Part shown: one piece after another, positions 8,365-16,811 of the stretch
Position numbering within the stretch: position 1 is the stretch's first letter
Layout: each line of letters starts with the position of its first letter
NCBI GenBank assembly: GCA_052085365.1
Contig: JBQDFP010000006.1
Location: 39,854 to 103,853, forward strand
Direction of reading: 5' to 3'
Length of the DNA: 64,000 bases
Source of the DNA: Canibacter sp052085365
GTDB taxonomy: Bacteria; Actinomycetota; Actinomycetes; Actinomycetales; Microbacteriaceae
Translations under genes and position numbers: made by a program
The notes under the pieces: generated by a model
The model's input: only the letters and a program-made list of their open reading frames with translations
Told to the model about the DNA's origin: nothing
Database searches by the model: none

Positions 8365-9120
8365 CTATTGATCTTCGGTGGCGAGATAGCTGCGCCCTTG
8401 TGGGGTGGTGTGGATCGAGGTGTGCACGCCATATGCTGCGTGAACACGACCCGGGCCAAGCACGTCACCGGGTGGGCCGGTGAAGGAACCGCCGTCGCGG
8501 TCAAGCAGCATCACTTGGGTGCAGACGTTGAGTGCGAGGCTGAGATCGTGCAGCGCGGCGATGACGATTTTTCCGTCATTGGCGAGTCTGCGAATCTGCT
8601 GCTCAATGGTGCGCTGGTGGAAGAGGTCGAGTGCTGCAGTTGGCTCGTCGAAGATCACGATTGGGGTGTCTTGGGCGAGCACGCGTGCGATTTGGGTGAG
8701 TTGTTTTTGCCCGCCCGAGAGTGAACCGTATCGTCGGTCAGCGAGCGTTTCGATGTCGAGCGTTTCGAGCGCCCGGGTGCGGGACGCTGCGGGGTTTGTC
8801 TGGTGTGATGCCCGAGCGCCAATTTCGACGAGTTCAGAGACACGAAGCTCAGCGGGAGCACGGAGATCTTGAGCCAAAAACGACACGAGCTTTGCGCGCC
8901 GGCTCGCACGCATGTGTGTGAGTGATTCGTCACCGAGGGTCACGTTGCCGGAATGGGCGATGCCGGTTTGTGCGATCGCGCCTAAGAGCGACGATTTACC
9001 TACCCCGTTGGGGCCGACAACACCGAGCGCTGACCCTGGCAGTAGCCGTAGATCGACCGGGTCGCTGAGCGCGCGGCCGGCCTGAATTGCTTGAATGTCG
9101 TGCAGCTCGAGCGTGGTCAT
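8365..9120 (-). CDS. Heme/corrinoid-type ABC transporter ATPase (HmuV/BtuD-like)
   Basis: This ATPase is the motor subunit for the adjacent FecCD permease. The 251 residues contain Walker A GPNGVGKSS, signature LSGGQKQL, Walker B IVIFDEPTAALD and the H-loop ALHDLSLAL. The first codon overlaps the permease stop (ATGA at 9117-9120), indicating translational coupling. The Q-loop region FLAQDLRAPAELRVSELVEIG fits the iron-chelate/B12 subfamily. Confidence 0.9.
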   Translation of the reverse strand: MTTLELHDIQAIQAGRALSDPVDLRLLPGSALGVVGPNGVGKSSLLGAIAQTGIAHSGNVTLGDESLTHMRASRRAKLVSFLAQDLRAPAELRVSELVEIGARASHQTNPAASRTRALETLDIETLADRRYGSLSGGQKQLTQIARVLAQDTPIVIFDEPTAALDLFHQRTIEQQIRRLANDGKIVIAALHDLSLALNVCTQVMLLDRDGGSFTGPPGDVLGPGRVHAAYGVHTSIHTTPQGRSYLATEDQ

Positions 9121-10151
9121 AGGCTGGACTTCCGTCTGAGCAGCATCATTAAGAAAATCGGTGCACCCACGAGTGCTGCGACAACTCCGGTTTGCACAAC
9201 TGTGGACCCGAATGCGGTGCGGGCTACCGTGTCGGCGAGCACCATGAAGAGCGCCCCGCCCAGTGCTGAGAGGGGGAGGAGCTTCACATGAGAGGCGCCA
9301 ACGATAAGCCTGACCGCGTGCGGCACCACCAGGCCCACGAAACTGATGGCGCCACTGACCGCAACGGCGGCGCCTGTCACGAGAGAAGCCACCAGAAGTA
9401 GCACGGTGCGTTCGCGTGTGACATGAATGCCGGAGGTTGCGGCCACGTGTTCGCCCAGTGACAGTGCATCGAGTGCGCGAAAGCGGGCAAACAAAAATGC
9501 GACTCCGGCAAGCACCGGCCCCACGGCCAGTGCGACGTGGTCCCAGCTGCGCAGTTCGAGATCACCCGCGAGCCAGAACATGGCGCTGCGCACGAGCGCA
9601 TCGTCGCGTGCATTTGCGATCAATACGTGAATAAACGCGCCTGCGAGGGCAGAAATAGACACACCGACGAGAATGATTGTGGCGGAATCAATGTTTTTGC
9701 GTGCTTGCAGCACTGCCTGCAAGATGAGGGCGACGAGGGCTGCGCCAGCAAATGCCATCAGCGGGATGCTCCACACAAATTCTGCGGAGGCTCCGAGCGT
9801 GATGCAGGCGACAGCGCCAACTGCCGCACCAGCCGAGACTCCGGTGATGCCGGGTTCGGCAAGCGGGTTGTGTAGGAGCGCCTGCATAACGACGCCGGTG
9901 GTGGCGAGGGCTGCGCCGACGAGCATGGCTACCACGATGCGGGGGATTCTCAGCGACCACACGACTGCGTGATGGCGGGTCGAGGTAGCATCTCCAAACA
10001 GTGCTGCAAATGCTTCGCCGGGGGTGAGAGACGCGACCCCGAGTGTGAGCGCGAGAAACCCTGCGATAGCGAGCGCAAGCACGCCGAGTATCGCAGTCCA
10101 GGTCACGCGCTGTGAAGACACGGGCCCCCCAAGTAGACGAATGAATTCCAC
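9117..10151 (-). CDS. FecCD-family ABC transporter permease (HmuU/BtuC-like)
   Basis: This is the membrane channel for heme, corrinoid or siderophore import. The 344 residues are almost entirely hydrophobic, consistent with about ten helices. Family motifs include RIPRIVVAMLVGAALATTGVVMQALLHNPLAEPGITGVSAGA and, near the C-terminus, GLVVPHAVRLIVG with the ATPase-contacting helix. The start is GTG 10151, lying inside a perfect 11-bp palindrome, without Shine-Dalgarno sequence. TAACAT (10157-10162, reverse strand) lies 5 nt upstream. It is the first gene of the operon with the ATPase and lipoprotein, divergent from hemH. Confidence 0.9.
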   Translation of the reverse strand: MEFIRLLGGPVSSQRVTWTAILGVLALAIAGFLALTLGVASLTPGEAFAALFGDATSTRHHAVVWSLRIPRIVVAMLVGAALATTGVVMQALLHNPLAEPGITGVSAGAAVGAVACITLGASAEFVWSIPLMAFAGAALVALILQAVLQARKNIDSATIILVGVSISALAGAFIHVLIANARDDALVRSAMFWLAGDLELRSWDHVALAVGPVLAGVAFLFARFRALDALSLGEHVAATSGIHVTRERTVLLLVASLVTGAAVAVSGAISFVGLVVPHAVRLIVGASHVKLLPLSALGGALFMVLADTVARTAFGSTVVQTGVVAALVGAPIFLMMLLRRKSSL

Positions 10152-10196
10152 ATCAGATGTTACACATCAGATGTACAGCGAATCTGATGATAACGT
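10150..10196. promoter_or_regulatory. Divergent hmuU/hemH control region with two copies of a palindromic operator
   Basis: The perfect palindrome ACATCAGATGT (ACATC-A-GATGT) occurs at 10150-10160 and again at 10164-10174, 14 bp apart, and a related ATCTGATGAT lies at 10182-10191. The first copy covers the GTG start of the permease. TAACAT (reverse strand) and TAACGT (10191-10196, 7 nt before the hemH ATG) are the likely -10 elements. The spacing suggests one repressor dimer per copy, controlling both directions. It does not resemble the DtxR box. Confidence 0.65.
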
Positions 10197-10203
10197 GCAT
10201 GAC

Positions 10204-11304
10204 ATGAGTCGAATTGTGGATCCATATGATGCGTTTCTGTTGTGTTCTTTTGGCGGCCCGAATGAGGCCGACGATGTATTGCCGTTCCTGAAAAATGTGA
10301 CGCGAGGGAAGGGGATTCCCGAAGACCGCCTCACTGAAGTGGGCGAACACTATTACCGGTTCGGTGGGAAAAGCCCCATCAACGAACAAAATCTTGAGCT
10401 ATTGGACGCGCTGAATGCGGAGCTGTCGAATCGGAACATCGACTTGCCTGTTATCTGGGGCAACCGTAACTGGCGCCCCTACACCGTCGATACACTCCGC
10501 GATGCCGCCGCGTTTGGCGCCAAGCGGGTGCTCACACTGGTGACCAGCGCCTATGCGTCATACTCAGGCAGCCGTCAGTACCGCGAACACCTGGCTGCCG
10601 CCCGCGACCAGCTCGGCAACGCGGCACCAGAAATTGATGTGTTACGGCCGTTCTTTAATGCTCCGGGCTTTGTGCAAGCGAACCTTGACGCCATAGAAGA
10701 AGCCGCTCAGAGTCTCACGGACGACATCAGTGACGTCCATGTTGTGTACGTCACTCACTCGATTCCGAACACGATGCAAGACGCTTCAGCCGTCACCGGG
10801 CCCGGCTACCGAGAACAACACGAAGATGTGCGCACTGCAATTGATGCAGCGCTCGCCGAAAAATATGATCGTCCGCACTATGCATCATCACTTGCATATT
10901 GTTCTCGTTCGGGTGATCCACAAACTCCGTGGCTCGAACCAGACATTAACGACCACATCGCAGACCTTGCAGCGCAGGGCGTAAAGAAGATTGTGATTGC
11001 ACCCATCGGGTTCATTTCAGATCACATGGAAGTCGCGTTCGACCTCGACATTGAAGCGACTGAGACCGCGAAAGAACACGGTATCGCTTCAGCTCGTGCG
11101 GGAACGGTCGGTGTGCGTCACGTATTTGTTTCGAGCATCGTCGACATGATTATTGAGCGCGCCGCCCGTGAACGCGGCGAAAAGCCGGTCGCGCCGGTCG
11201 TCGGTCAGCTCGAGGCGTTCCCCGATGTGGCGCCTCCCGGCAGCTGCCGTATGCGTCACGGCGAAGTGACGGGTATTGCCCTGCTTGCTGGTCGCGAAGA
11301 CTAA
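10204..11304 (+). CDS. hemH: Coproporphyrin ferrochelatase
   Basis: This enzyme inserts Fe2+ into coproporphyrin III in the actinobacterial/Firmicute route to heme; the downstream ChdC gene points to the coproporphyrin substrate. The 366 residues begin MSRIVDPYDAFLLCSFGGP. They contain the catalytic His in VTHSIPNTM (near residue 183) and the metal-path acidic helix in GFISDHMEVAFDLD (near 265-280). ATG 10204 is preferred because family members start here and TAACGT lies 7 nt upstream; in-frame ATGs at 10141 and 10171 would lie in the operator. No Shine-Dalgarno sequence is seen, so a leaderless mRNA is likely. It is coupled with chdC, 23 nt downstream. Confidence 0.93.
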   Translation: MSRIVDPYDAFLLCSFGGPNEADDVLPFLKNVTRGKGIPEDRLTEVGEHYYRFGGKSPINEQNLELLDALNAELSNRNIDLPVIWGNRNWRPYTVDTLRDAAAFGAKRVLTLVTSAYASYSGSRQYREHLAAARDQLGNAAPEIDVLRPFFNAPGFVQANLDAIEEAAQSLTDDISDVHVVYVTHSIPNTMQDASAVTGPGYREQHEDVRTAIDAALAEKYDRPHYASSLAYCSRSGDPQTPWLEPDINDHIADLAAQGVKKIVIAPIGFISDHMEVAFDLDIEATETAKEHGIASARAGTVGVRHVFVSSIVDMIIERAARERGEKPVAPVVGQLEAFPDVAPPGSCRMRHGEVTGIALLAGRED

Positions 11305-11327
11305 CCACAGTAAAGAAATGAGGCATT

Positions 11328-12044
11328 ATGTCTGACCAAAAACCAGTGATCGATCATTCGAATGTTGCGGAGTCCGTGAACGCAGCCACGAACTACACCA
11401 TGTATGCGGTGTTTCGTGAGGCACGTTTTGCAGGCAGTGAACAGGCCCACACTCCGCAAAGCTCGGTAAGTGACCTGCTGCAGCAACTCGAGGGAATCTC
11501 GGGTCTCACCACACGCGGCTGGTATAATATTTCAGGGTTCCGCGCTGATGCTGACGTACTCATTTGGTGGCATGCTCCCACCGTCGAAGCGTTGCAGACC
11601 GCCTACCGTGCCGTTGCTGAATGGGCGAGCGGTGCACTGTTGCCCGTCTGGTCAAACCTCGGAGTGCACCGAGCAGCAGAGTTCAACCGGAGTCATATTC
11701 CCGGGTTCCTCGCCGGTGAAGCACCCCGAGACTACATCTGCGTGTACCCATTTGTGCGCAGCCGGGATTGGTACCTGCTGCCTGACGAAGAACGCTCACG
11801 TATGTTGCGCGAGCATGGCGCTGCTGCACGTGATTACGGGGATGTTGTGGCCAACACGGTTGCTGCATTTGCGCTCGGTGACTACGAATGGTTGCTCGCA
11901 TTCGAAGCGGACCAGCTGCCCCGCATCGTTGATGTGATGCGCGAGCTGCGTGCCGTTGACGCGCGCTTGCACGTGATCGAAGAGACACCGTTCTTCACTG
12001 GTCCGCGGGCCAGCGCCGAAGAGCTTCTCGGACGCCTCAGCTAG
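11328..12044 (+). CDS. chdC: Hydrogen peroxide-dependent coproheme decarboxylase (HemQ)
   Basis: ChdC converts coproheme III to heme b using H2O2, the last step of the coproporphyrin-dependent pathway. The 238 residues match the actinobacterial type. The catalytic-Tyr strand VYPFVRSRDWYLLP (Tyr140) and the proximal His in REHGAAARDYGDV (His163) are both present. The start ATG has GAGG 9 nt upstream. It forms a two-gene operon with hemH. The following 133 bases to the convergent protease stop contain no clear terminator; only a weak ACCCTCA/TGAGGGT pair with a long loop is seen. Confidence 0.93.
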   Translation: MSDQKPVIDHSNVAESVNAATNYTMYAVFREARFAGSEQAHTPQSSVSDLLQQLEGISGLTTRGWYNISGFRADADVLIWWHAPTVEALQTAYRAVAEWASGALLPVWSNLGVHRAAEFNRSHIPGFLAGEAPRDYICVYPFVRSRDWYLLPDEERSRMLREHGAAARDYGDVVANTVAAFALGDYEWLLAFEADQLPRIVDVMRELRAVDARLHVIEETPFFTGPRASAEELLGRLS

Positions 12045-12177
12045 CGAGTCTGGCAACCAGAACCGTCGGGATTTCTCCTCCGGAACTGCTCACCACGAGC
12101 CGTCCGGGGGAGCTTGCCCGTGTCGCCTCACCCTCAGTCGTTGGGCCCGGCGTTTCATCCCACATGTTTCTTGAGGG

Positions 12178-15100
12178 TCACGCTTTTGGCTTTCGAACTG
12201 CGAGAATCACCACACCAGCAGCCGCAAGAAGCACTATCGCGCAGCCGAGCAGCATTGCCTGTTCGCCGAAACTCAGCGCGAAACCGCTCGTTGTTGCCGA
12301 CGGGGCATCCGCAGTGTCAGTCGCCTGGTTTGAAATTGCCTGTTCTGCTGTGGCTTTGTTCCCACCGTCGCCGGCAACCACCTCAACCCAACCGACAAAC
12401 GTGCCGTCCCCTGAAGTGAACGCGAACTTGTAGGTTCCGTCCGGAAGTGATGCCACATCAATGCGTAGTTCTCCGTCATCATTGACACGTATCCAATCCA
12501 CAGCAACTTCGCCCGGGTACACGTAGAGGAAGAACCAGTCACCCGGTTTTGCATCAGGAATCTTCACGTGTGCGATGCCATCTTTAATCCGCACAGTAAT
12601 GTCGCCGGAGTTCCCGGCGATCAACTGGGCAGGGTTTGTGACCGGTGGCTTCGGCTGTGTTTCGGGTTTTGGTTTGGTCTGAGCACCCGGGGCCTTACGT
12701 GACTGAGCGGTCGTTTGCGACGTTGGTGCCTGCCCTGAACGGTGCGAACCTGGTTGATTCCGATTCGCATCAGGTCCGGGGCTGGGGTCAATTGTGCCGG
12801 GCCTCGGCTCTTTTGGCTTCTCGGGCACGTCAATGTCTGACCCAGGATCTTCTTCCTCACTGGCAGTGCCGGCCCAGTTCACGGTGTTTACGAATACCTG
12901 CAGTGATGCCGTGGTCCAGTTACGAGAGTTCACGGCCTGATGTGCACCGTGCAATGACAGGTAAGCATAGCGATTTGAAGCTCGTTCATCGACTGCGATG
13001 CCGCTGCCAGCAACGTGTTGGCAGAGATCACCAACGAGTACATCATCACCGATACAGGGTTCGTTTTCTGTGGACTTGTAGGCCACAGTTTGACCGAGTA
13101 TGACCGGATCAGAACCGACCAGCTGATCGAACCACGCGTAGAAACCTCGGCTCGTGTAATCCTCCACCTGGCGCACCTCATTATTGGCATTCACAGGCTC
13201 AGGCGAAATGATGCCTGGCGCAAATATTTCGTGATCAGGCTGCAACACTCGATAAGCGGTTGAGGCGAGTTCGCGGTCAATTGCGCCGCCACGAACCTCA
13301 GGGTCTTTTTCATGCGTGCTCAACTGAGCGATACCGCTGTTATCGTCGACACCAAGATCGAGCCACACAATGCTTGTGCCCGCCGCATCGGTTGTCTCGC
13401 TGGCTTGTTCGATCGATTTTTTGGTGCTGCCGGTTGGTGAATCCCACACGACGACGTCGTAGTCGCCGAGGTTTTCGGGGATTCCCTTGTCATGCGTTGC
13501 GACGAAGTCATTCTCACCGAGTACATCTGCGGTGCGCGAATCCGGTCCTCCGAGCACAATCACTTTCTTCAGTGCTGAGAGCTTGAAGTCGATAGTGGTG
13601 GTTTGGGCGCGTTGAATTTTTGCAGTGTCAGAAACTTCGGCACGCATGCCTTCAGCTTCCGCTTTGAACTCGTAGCTCCCGACCGGAAGCTTCTCGAATG
13701 TATAGACACCATTCTGGTCGGTAGTGACAGTGGTTCCCTGACGCATGAGCGTCACCGTCGCATTCGGTACCGGGTCGCCGGTGGCGGCGTCAGTAATCGT
13801 GCCGGAGGCGGACCCCGTCGTGATTGCGGCCATTTCGGTGGTGAGCCCAACGAACCCGGTTTCTGGGACGGTAATCCGAACGGGGTCCGGGGTCTCAAAA
13901 CCGAATCGTGTGAAAGTGAAGGCGTATTCACCCGGCGCGATGCGCGCGGTGAATTCACCGGTATCTGTGGTTGTCCATGTTTCGCCGTGTGCAGGGTCGG
14001 CGCAGTCGGTGGCATCACAGCTACCGAAGCTCACAGTCGCGCCAGAGATAGCTTCTCCCGTGTCTGCGTCGGTCACAGTGCCCTTCACGCCTGACTGCTG
14101 CAGCACGTGGGCAATTGCCTCGTGCACGTTGATGACGCCCGAGCCGTAGCGAGAATCAGGTGCGCTCTCTGGGGTCGGGTGGAAGGCGGTTTCTTCGAAC
14201 GCCTGCTCAATTTCATCGACGTTGAGGCCGGCCTGAGCAGACCGGAGCAGGGCGACGGCTCCGGCAACGTGCGGGGTTGCCATTGAGGTGCCGGTTGATT
14301 CACCGTACAGCCCGCCTGGCATTGCAGAGAAAACGCGCACACCGGGTGCCGAAGCATCGGGTTTTACGAAGGATTCCGGCCAATCGTACTGTTTGGTGAT
14401 CTCGGTTGGCCAGTTGGTGACGGCGCCACATGAGCCCGGGTCAACATTGTTGTCGACATCGGTCATGCCTACACCGAACGCCTCATAAATATCGCCGGGG
14501 CTTGAGGTGCCGCTTGGCCCGCACGGTGCATTGCCGATGGCGATCGCGGGGAAAACGCCGGCATCGCGCACGTTCTTGATCGCTCCGATAAGTGAGGGAT
14601 CATAGCCGGCGGAGCCAAGTGACATGTTAATCACGTCCGCGGCACGACCGGCCGGGTCTCCGTTACCGTCGTAGGGGCTGACCACCCACTGCAAGGCGGC
14701 CTGGATTTTCGCGCTACTGCCGCCACCCGAAAGGACGTTTGCGGCCATCAGTTCTGCGTTGGGGGCGACACCAATCTGGGTGCCCGAACTGTTGCCGCCG
14801 AGCACAGTGCCCGCAACATGGGTGCCGTGTGAGCCAGGGTCAGTGGGTTTACTGACGACCGGCTTACCGTAACGGTCAAAATTGATCCACCCGCCCGGGT
14901 AACTCGGGTCGCCGCTATCGTGGCCAACGAGTTTGTCGGCAATGTCTGGATGGGTGGCGTCAACACCGGTGTCAAGAACGGCCACACGGACGCCTTCGCC
15001 CTTCACGCCGTAGTCTTGCCACGCCTCATCGGCGTCGATGGTGTCAAGACCGTAGGTGACATCACCATCTGCCGGGACGGTGGGTTCTTCAACTGGATCG

Positions 15101-15582
15101 GGTTCTTCGTCGTCGAGCCCGACGATTTCAGAGTTGGGTAAGACGTTCGTGGCTCCGGGCAACTCGGCGAGTTTTGCGAGGGTGTTCATATCATTTTTCG
15201 CCCGCACGAGAATCGAACTGGTGATCCAAAACTTGTTGAGCACTTCTGTGTCGGGAATCTCTGCGAGTGCAGCATCGACGTCCGCCCACTGCTCGGATGC
15301 GTGCTCCTGCAGTGATTCGGCCGCAAGTTCAGGGTCGCCCTTCGCTGCGGGATCCACTCCCTGGTCTTGAAAATAGACAAGTACCTCAACGGTGCTGTCC
15401 GCCTCATCGACCCAGGGCTCGTCGCCGGTGAGGGTCTCAGTGAGTTCGGTTGAAATCTCTGCGGGTTTGTCGACCTTCGATGCACTTCCGTATGCGGGAA
15501 GCATGAACATCGACGCGAGGACAGCCACGCCCAAAGTTGCGGCGGTGGCTCGAAAAACAGGACGGAGGCGGGGCTGAGACAA
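12178..15582 (-). CDS. Secreted, membrane-anchored subtilisin-family (S8) serine protease
   Basis: This extracytoplasmic endopeptidase has 1134 residues. In order it has a signal peptide (1-35), a propeptide-like region (60-155) and an S8 catalytic domain (about 180-490) with Asp204 (VLDTGVD), His252 (GSHGTHVAG), oxyanion Asn351 and Ser433 (GTSMATPHVAG). Two carboxypeptidase-regulatory-like beta domains follow (near 495-585 and 590-670), then a region with ThuA/GATase-like strands, a Pro/Lys/Thr-rich linker, a beta stalk domain ending FVGWVEVVAG, and a C-terminal transmembrane helix with basic tail but no LAXTG signal. The start is TTG 15582 with AAAGAGAG upstream. It is divergent from the hmuT operon, so the IdeR boxes at 15635-15698 could affect both; its substrate is unknown. 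Confidence 0.88.
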   Translation of the reverse strand: MSQPRLRPVFRATAATLGVAVLASMFMLPAYGSASKVDKPAEISTELTETLTGDEPWVDEADSTVEVLVYFQDQGVDPAAKGDPELAAESLQEHASEQWADVDAALAEIPDTEVLNKFWITSSILVRAKNDMNTLAKLAELPGATNVLPNSEIVGLDDEEPDPVEEPTVPADGDVTYGLDTIDADEAWQDYGVKGEGVRVAVLDTGVDATHPDIADKLVGHDSGDPSYPGGWINFDRYGKPVVSKPTDPGSHGTHVAGTVLGGNSSGTQIGVAPNAELMAANVLSGGGSSAKIQAALQWVVSPYDGNGDPAGRAADVINMSLGSAGYDPSLIGAIKNVRDAGVFPAIAIGNAPCGPSGTSSPGDIYEAFGVGMTDVDNNVDPGSCGAVTNWPTEITKQYDWPESFVKPDASAPGVRVFSAMPGGLYGESTGTSMATPHVAGAVALLRSAQAGLNVDEIEQAFEETAFHPTPESAPDSRYGSGVINVHEAIAHVLQQSGVKGTVTDADTGEAISGATVSFGSCDATDCADPAHGETWTTTDTGEFTARIAPGEYAFTFTRFGFETPDPVRITVPETGFVGLTTEMAAITTGSASGTITDAATGDPVPNATVTLMRQGTTVTTDQNGVYTFEKLPVGSYEFKAEAEGMRAEVSDTAKIQRAQTTTIDFKLSALKKVIVLGGPDSRTADVLGENDFVATHDKGIPENLGDYDVVVWDSPTGSTKKSIEQASETTDAAGTSIVWLDLGVDDNSGIAQLSTHEKDPEVRGGAIDRELASTAYRVLQPDHEIFAPGIISPEPVNANNEVRQVEDYTSRGFYAWFDQLVGSDPVILGQTVAYKSTENEPCIGDDVLVGDLCQHVAGSGIAVDERASNRYAYLSLHGAHQAVNSRNWTTASLQVFVNTVNWAGTASEEEDPGSDIDVPEKPKEPRPGTIDPSPGPDANRNQPGSHRSGQAPTSQTTAQSRKAPGAQTKPKPETQPKPPVTNPAQLIAGNSGDITVRIKDGIAHVKIPDAKPGDWFFLYVYPGEVAVDWIRVNDDGELRIDVASLPDGTYKFAFTSGDGTFVGWVEVVAGDGGNKATAEQAISNQATDTADAPSATTSGFALSFGEQAMLLGCAIVLLAAAGVVILAVRKPKA

Positions 15583-15610
15583 GAAACTCTCTTTCGCGGT
15601 GCAGATTTCA

Positions 15611-15698
15611 GCTAAGGTAAACGGGGAATAAAACTTAGGTTTGCCTACCCAATAACTGAAGTTGTAGATCTGATGAAACTTAGGTTAGGCTACCATAC
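15611..15698. promoter_or_regulatory. DtxR/IdeR-type iron boxes between the protease gene and the hmuT operon
   Basis: TTAGGTTAGGCTACCATAC (15680-15698) agrees with the DtxR/IdeR consensus TTAGGTTAGGCTAACCTAA over its first 13 positions and ends immediately before the hmuT ATG. A second, weaker copy, TTAGGTTTGCCTACCCAAT, lies at 15635-15653. A half-site, GCTAAGGTAAAC, lies at about 15611-15622. TAGGCT (15686-15691) inside the main box is a candidate -10, with TTGTAG (15662-15667) 18 nt upstream as a -35. Iron-bound regulator would cover the promoter and start codon. Confidence 0.85.
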
Positions 15699-16811
15699 AT
15701 GCCTAACCTTCATCAGACCTTTCTGAGTCGCTCGCTGACAGTCATGCTCGCATCGCTGGTCACCGTTTCACTGACCGCATGCGCAGTCATTGTTGGCGAT
15801 GGCCCCGAGGTTGCCGATAGCGCCCACGCGGCAAGCGACAGCCCGCGACTATTTGAAGGAGCCCAAACCGCAGTTCTTGATTCCACGGACATCGAACCAA
15901 TCGCCGAGAACCCCAAATCAGAACTCCCGCTCACCTTCACAGGCCTCGACGACGTCGAGGTCGCAGTCACCGACACGTCACGAATCTTGGCACTCGACGG
16001 CACCGGCAGCCTCGCCTCAGTGGTGTTCGGCCTTGGCTTCGGACCAAATGTGGTCGGGCGAGACCTCACGACAGGCTTCGACTCCGCAAAAGACCTGCCG
16101 CTGGTCATGAACAACCACACGCTCAACGCAGAGTCGATTCTCGAACTAAACCCGAGCGTGATCCTGACCGACTACTCCGTTGGACCCTACGACGTCCAAC
16201 TGCAGATGCGTAACGCCGGCATTCCGATCATCTTCTTCGAACAGGCCGAAAACATGGACGATATTCCACGCCTGATCGGAGACGTGGCCGACGCACTCGG
16301 TGTGCACGAGCTCGGGCAGGAATACGTCACCCACTTCGAACACAACCTCAACGAAACACTCGCAAAAATCGAGGAGATTGCCCCAGAAGAAGAGGCCGAC
16401 AAAGTTCGCATGGTCTTCCTCTACATGCGCGGCCGTGCCGGCGTCTACTACATGTACGGCAACAACCCCGACGGTAGCCGGGGAATCGCGGGCGTCCTCA
16501 TTGACGCACTCGGAGGCGTCGATGTCGCCGGCGAAGAGGACTGGACCTCAGGCAACCTCACCGCCGAAGGTTTAATGCGGCTCGAACCAGACCTCTACCT
16601 CATGCTTACCCTCGGCCTCGAATCAGTCGGCGGCGTCACCGGACTCATGGAAATCCCCGGAGTCGCGCAAACACCCGCCGGAGAACGCGAACGCGTCGTG
16701 GACATGAGTGACTACGAAATGTTCACCTGGGGTCCGCGCACCCCCGAGGTGCTGGCAGCGCTCGCCGAATCGATCTATCACGTCGACCTAGACGAGGTCT
16801 CCGTCTCGTGA
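15699..16811 (+). CDS. hmuT: Heme ABC transporter substrate-binding lipoprotein
   Basis: This lipoprotein receives heme from surface proteins and passes it to HmuUV. The 370 residues carry a lipoprotein signal with Cys28 in SLTAC and a class III binding-protein fold (about 85-365). Typical HmuT phrases include ESILELNPSVILTD, AGIPIIFFEQ and the later YMRGRAGVYYMYG segment. Its ATG directly abuts a DtxR-type box and has no Shine-Dalgarno sequence, so a leaderless, iron-repressed mRNA is likely. The permease start overlaps its stop (GTGA). It differs clearly from the lipoprotein at 7454-8353, so two systems of this type coexist. Confidence 0.9.
   Translation: MPNLHQTFLSRSLTVMLASLVTVSLTACAVIVGDGPEVADSAHAASDSPRLFEGAQTAVLDSTDIEPIAENPKSELPLTFTGLDDVEVAVTDTSRILALDGTGSLASVVFGLGFGPNVVGRDLTTGFDSAKDLPLVMNNHTLNAESILELNPSVILTDYSVGPYDVQLQMRNAGIPIIFFEQAENMDDIPRLIGDVADALGVHELGQEYVTHFEHNLNETLAKIEEIAPEEEADKVRMVFLYMRGRAGVYYMYGNNPDGSRGIAGVLIDALGGVDVAGEEDWTSGNLTAEGLMRLEPDLYLMLTLGLESVGGVTGLMEIPGVAQTPAGERERVVDMSDYEMFTWGPRTPEVLAALAESIYHVDLDEVSVS

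Noticed and set aside
10024..10203. N-terminal extension of HemH starting upstream of 10204
   Set aside because: The extra residues would run through the divergent permease start and both operators, and ferrochelatases begin at the MSRIVDPYD segment.
12045..12177. Terminator between chdC and the convergent protease
   Set aside because: Only a 7-bp pair with a loop of about 35 nt was found, without a T run; not convincing.
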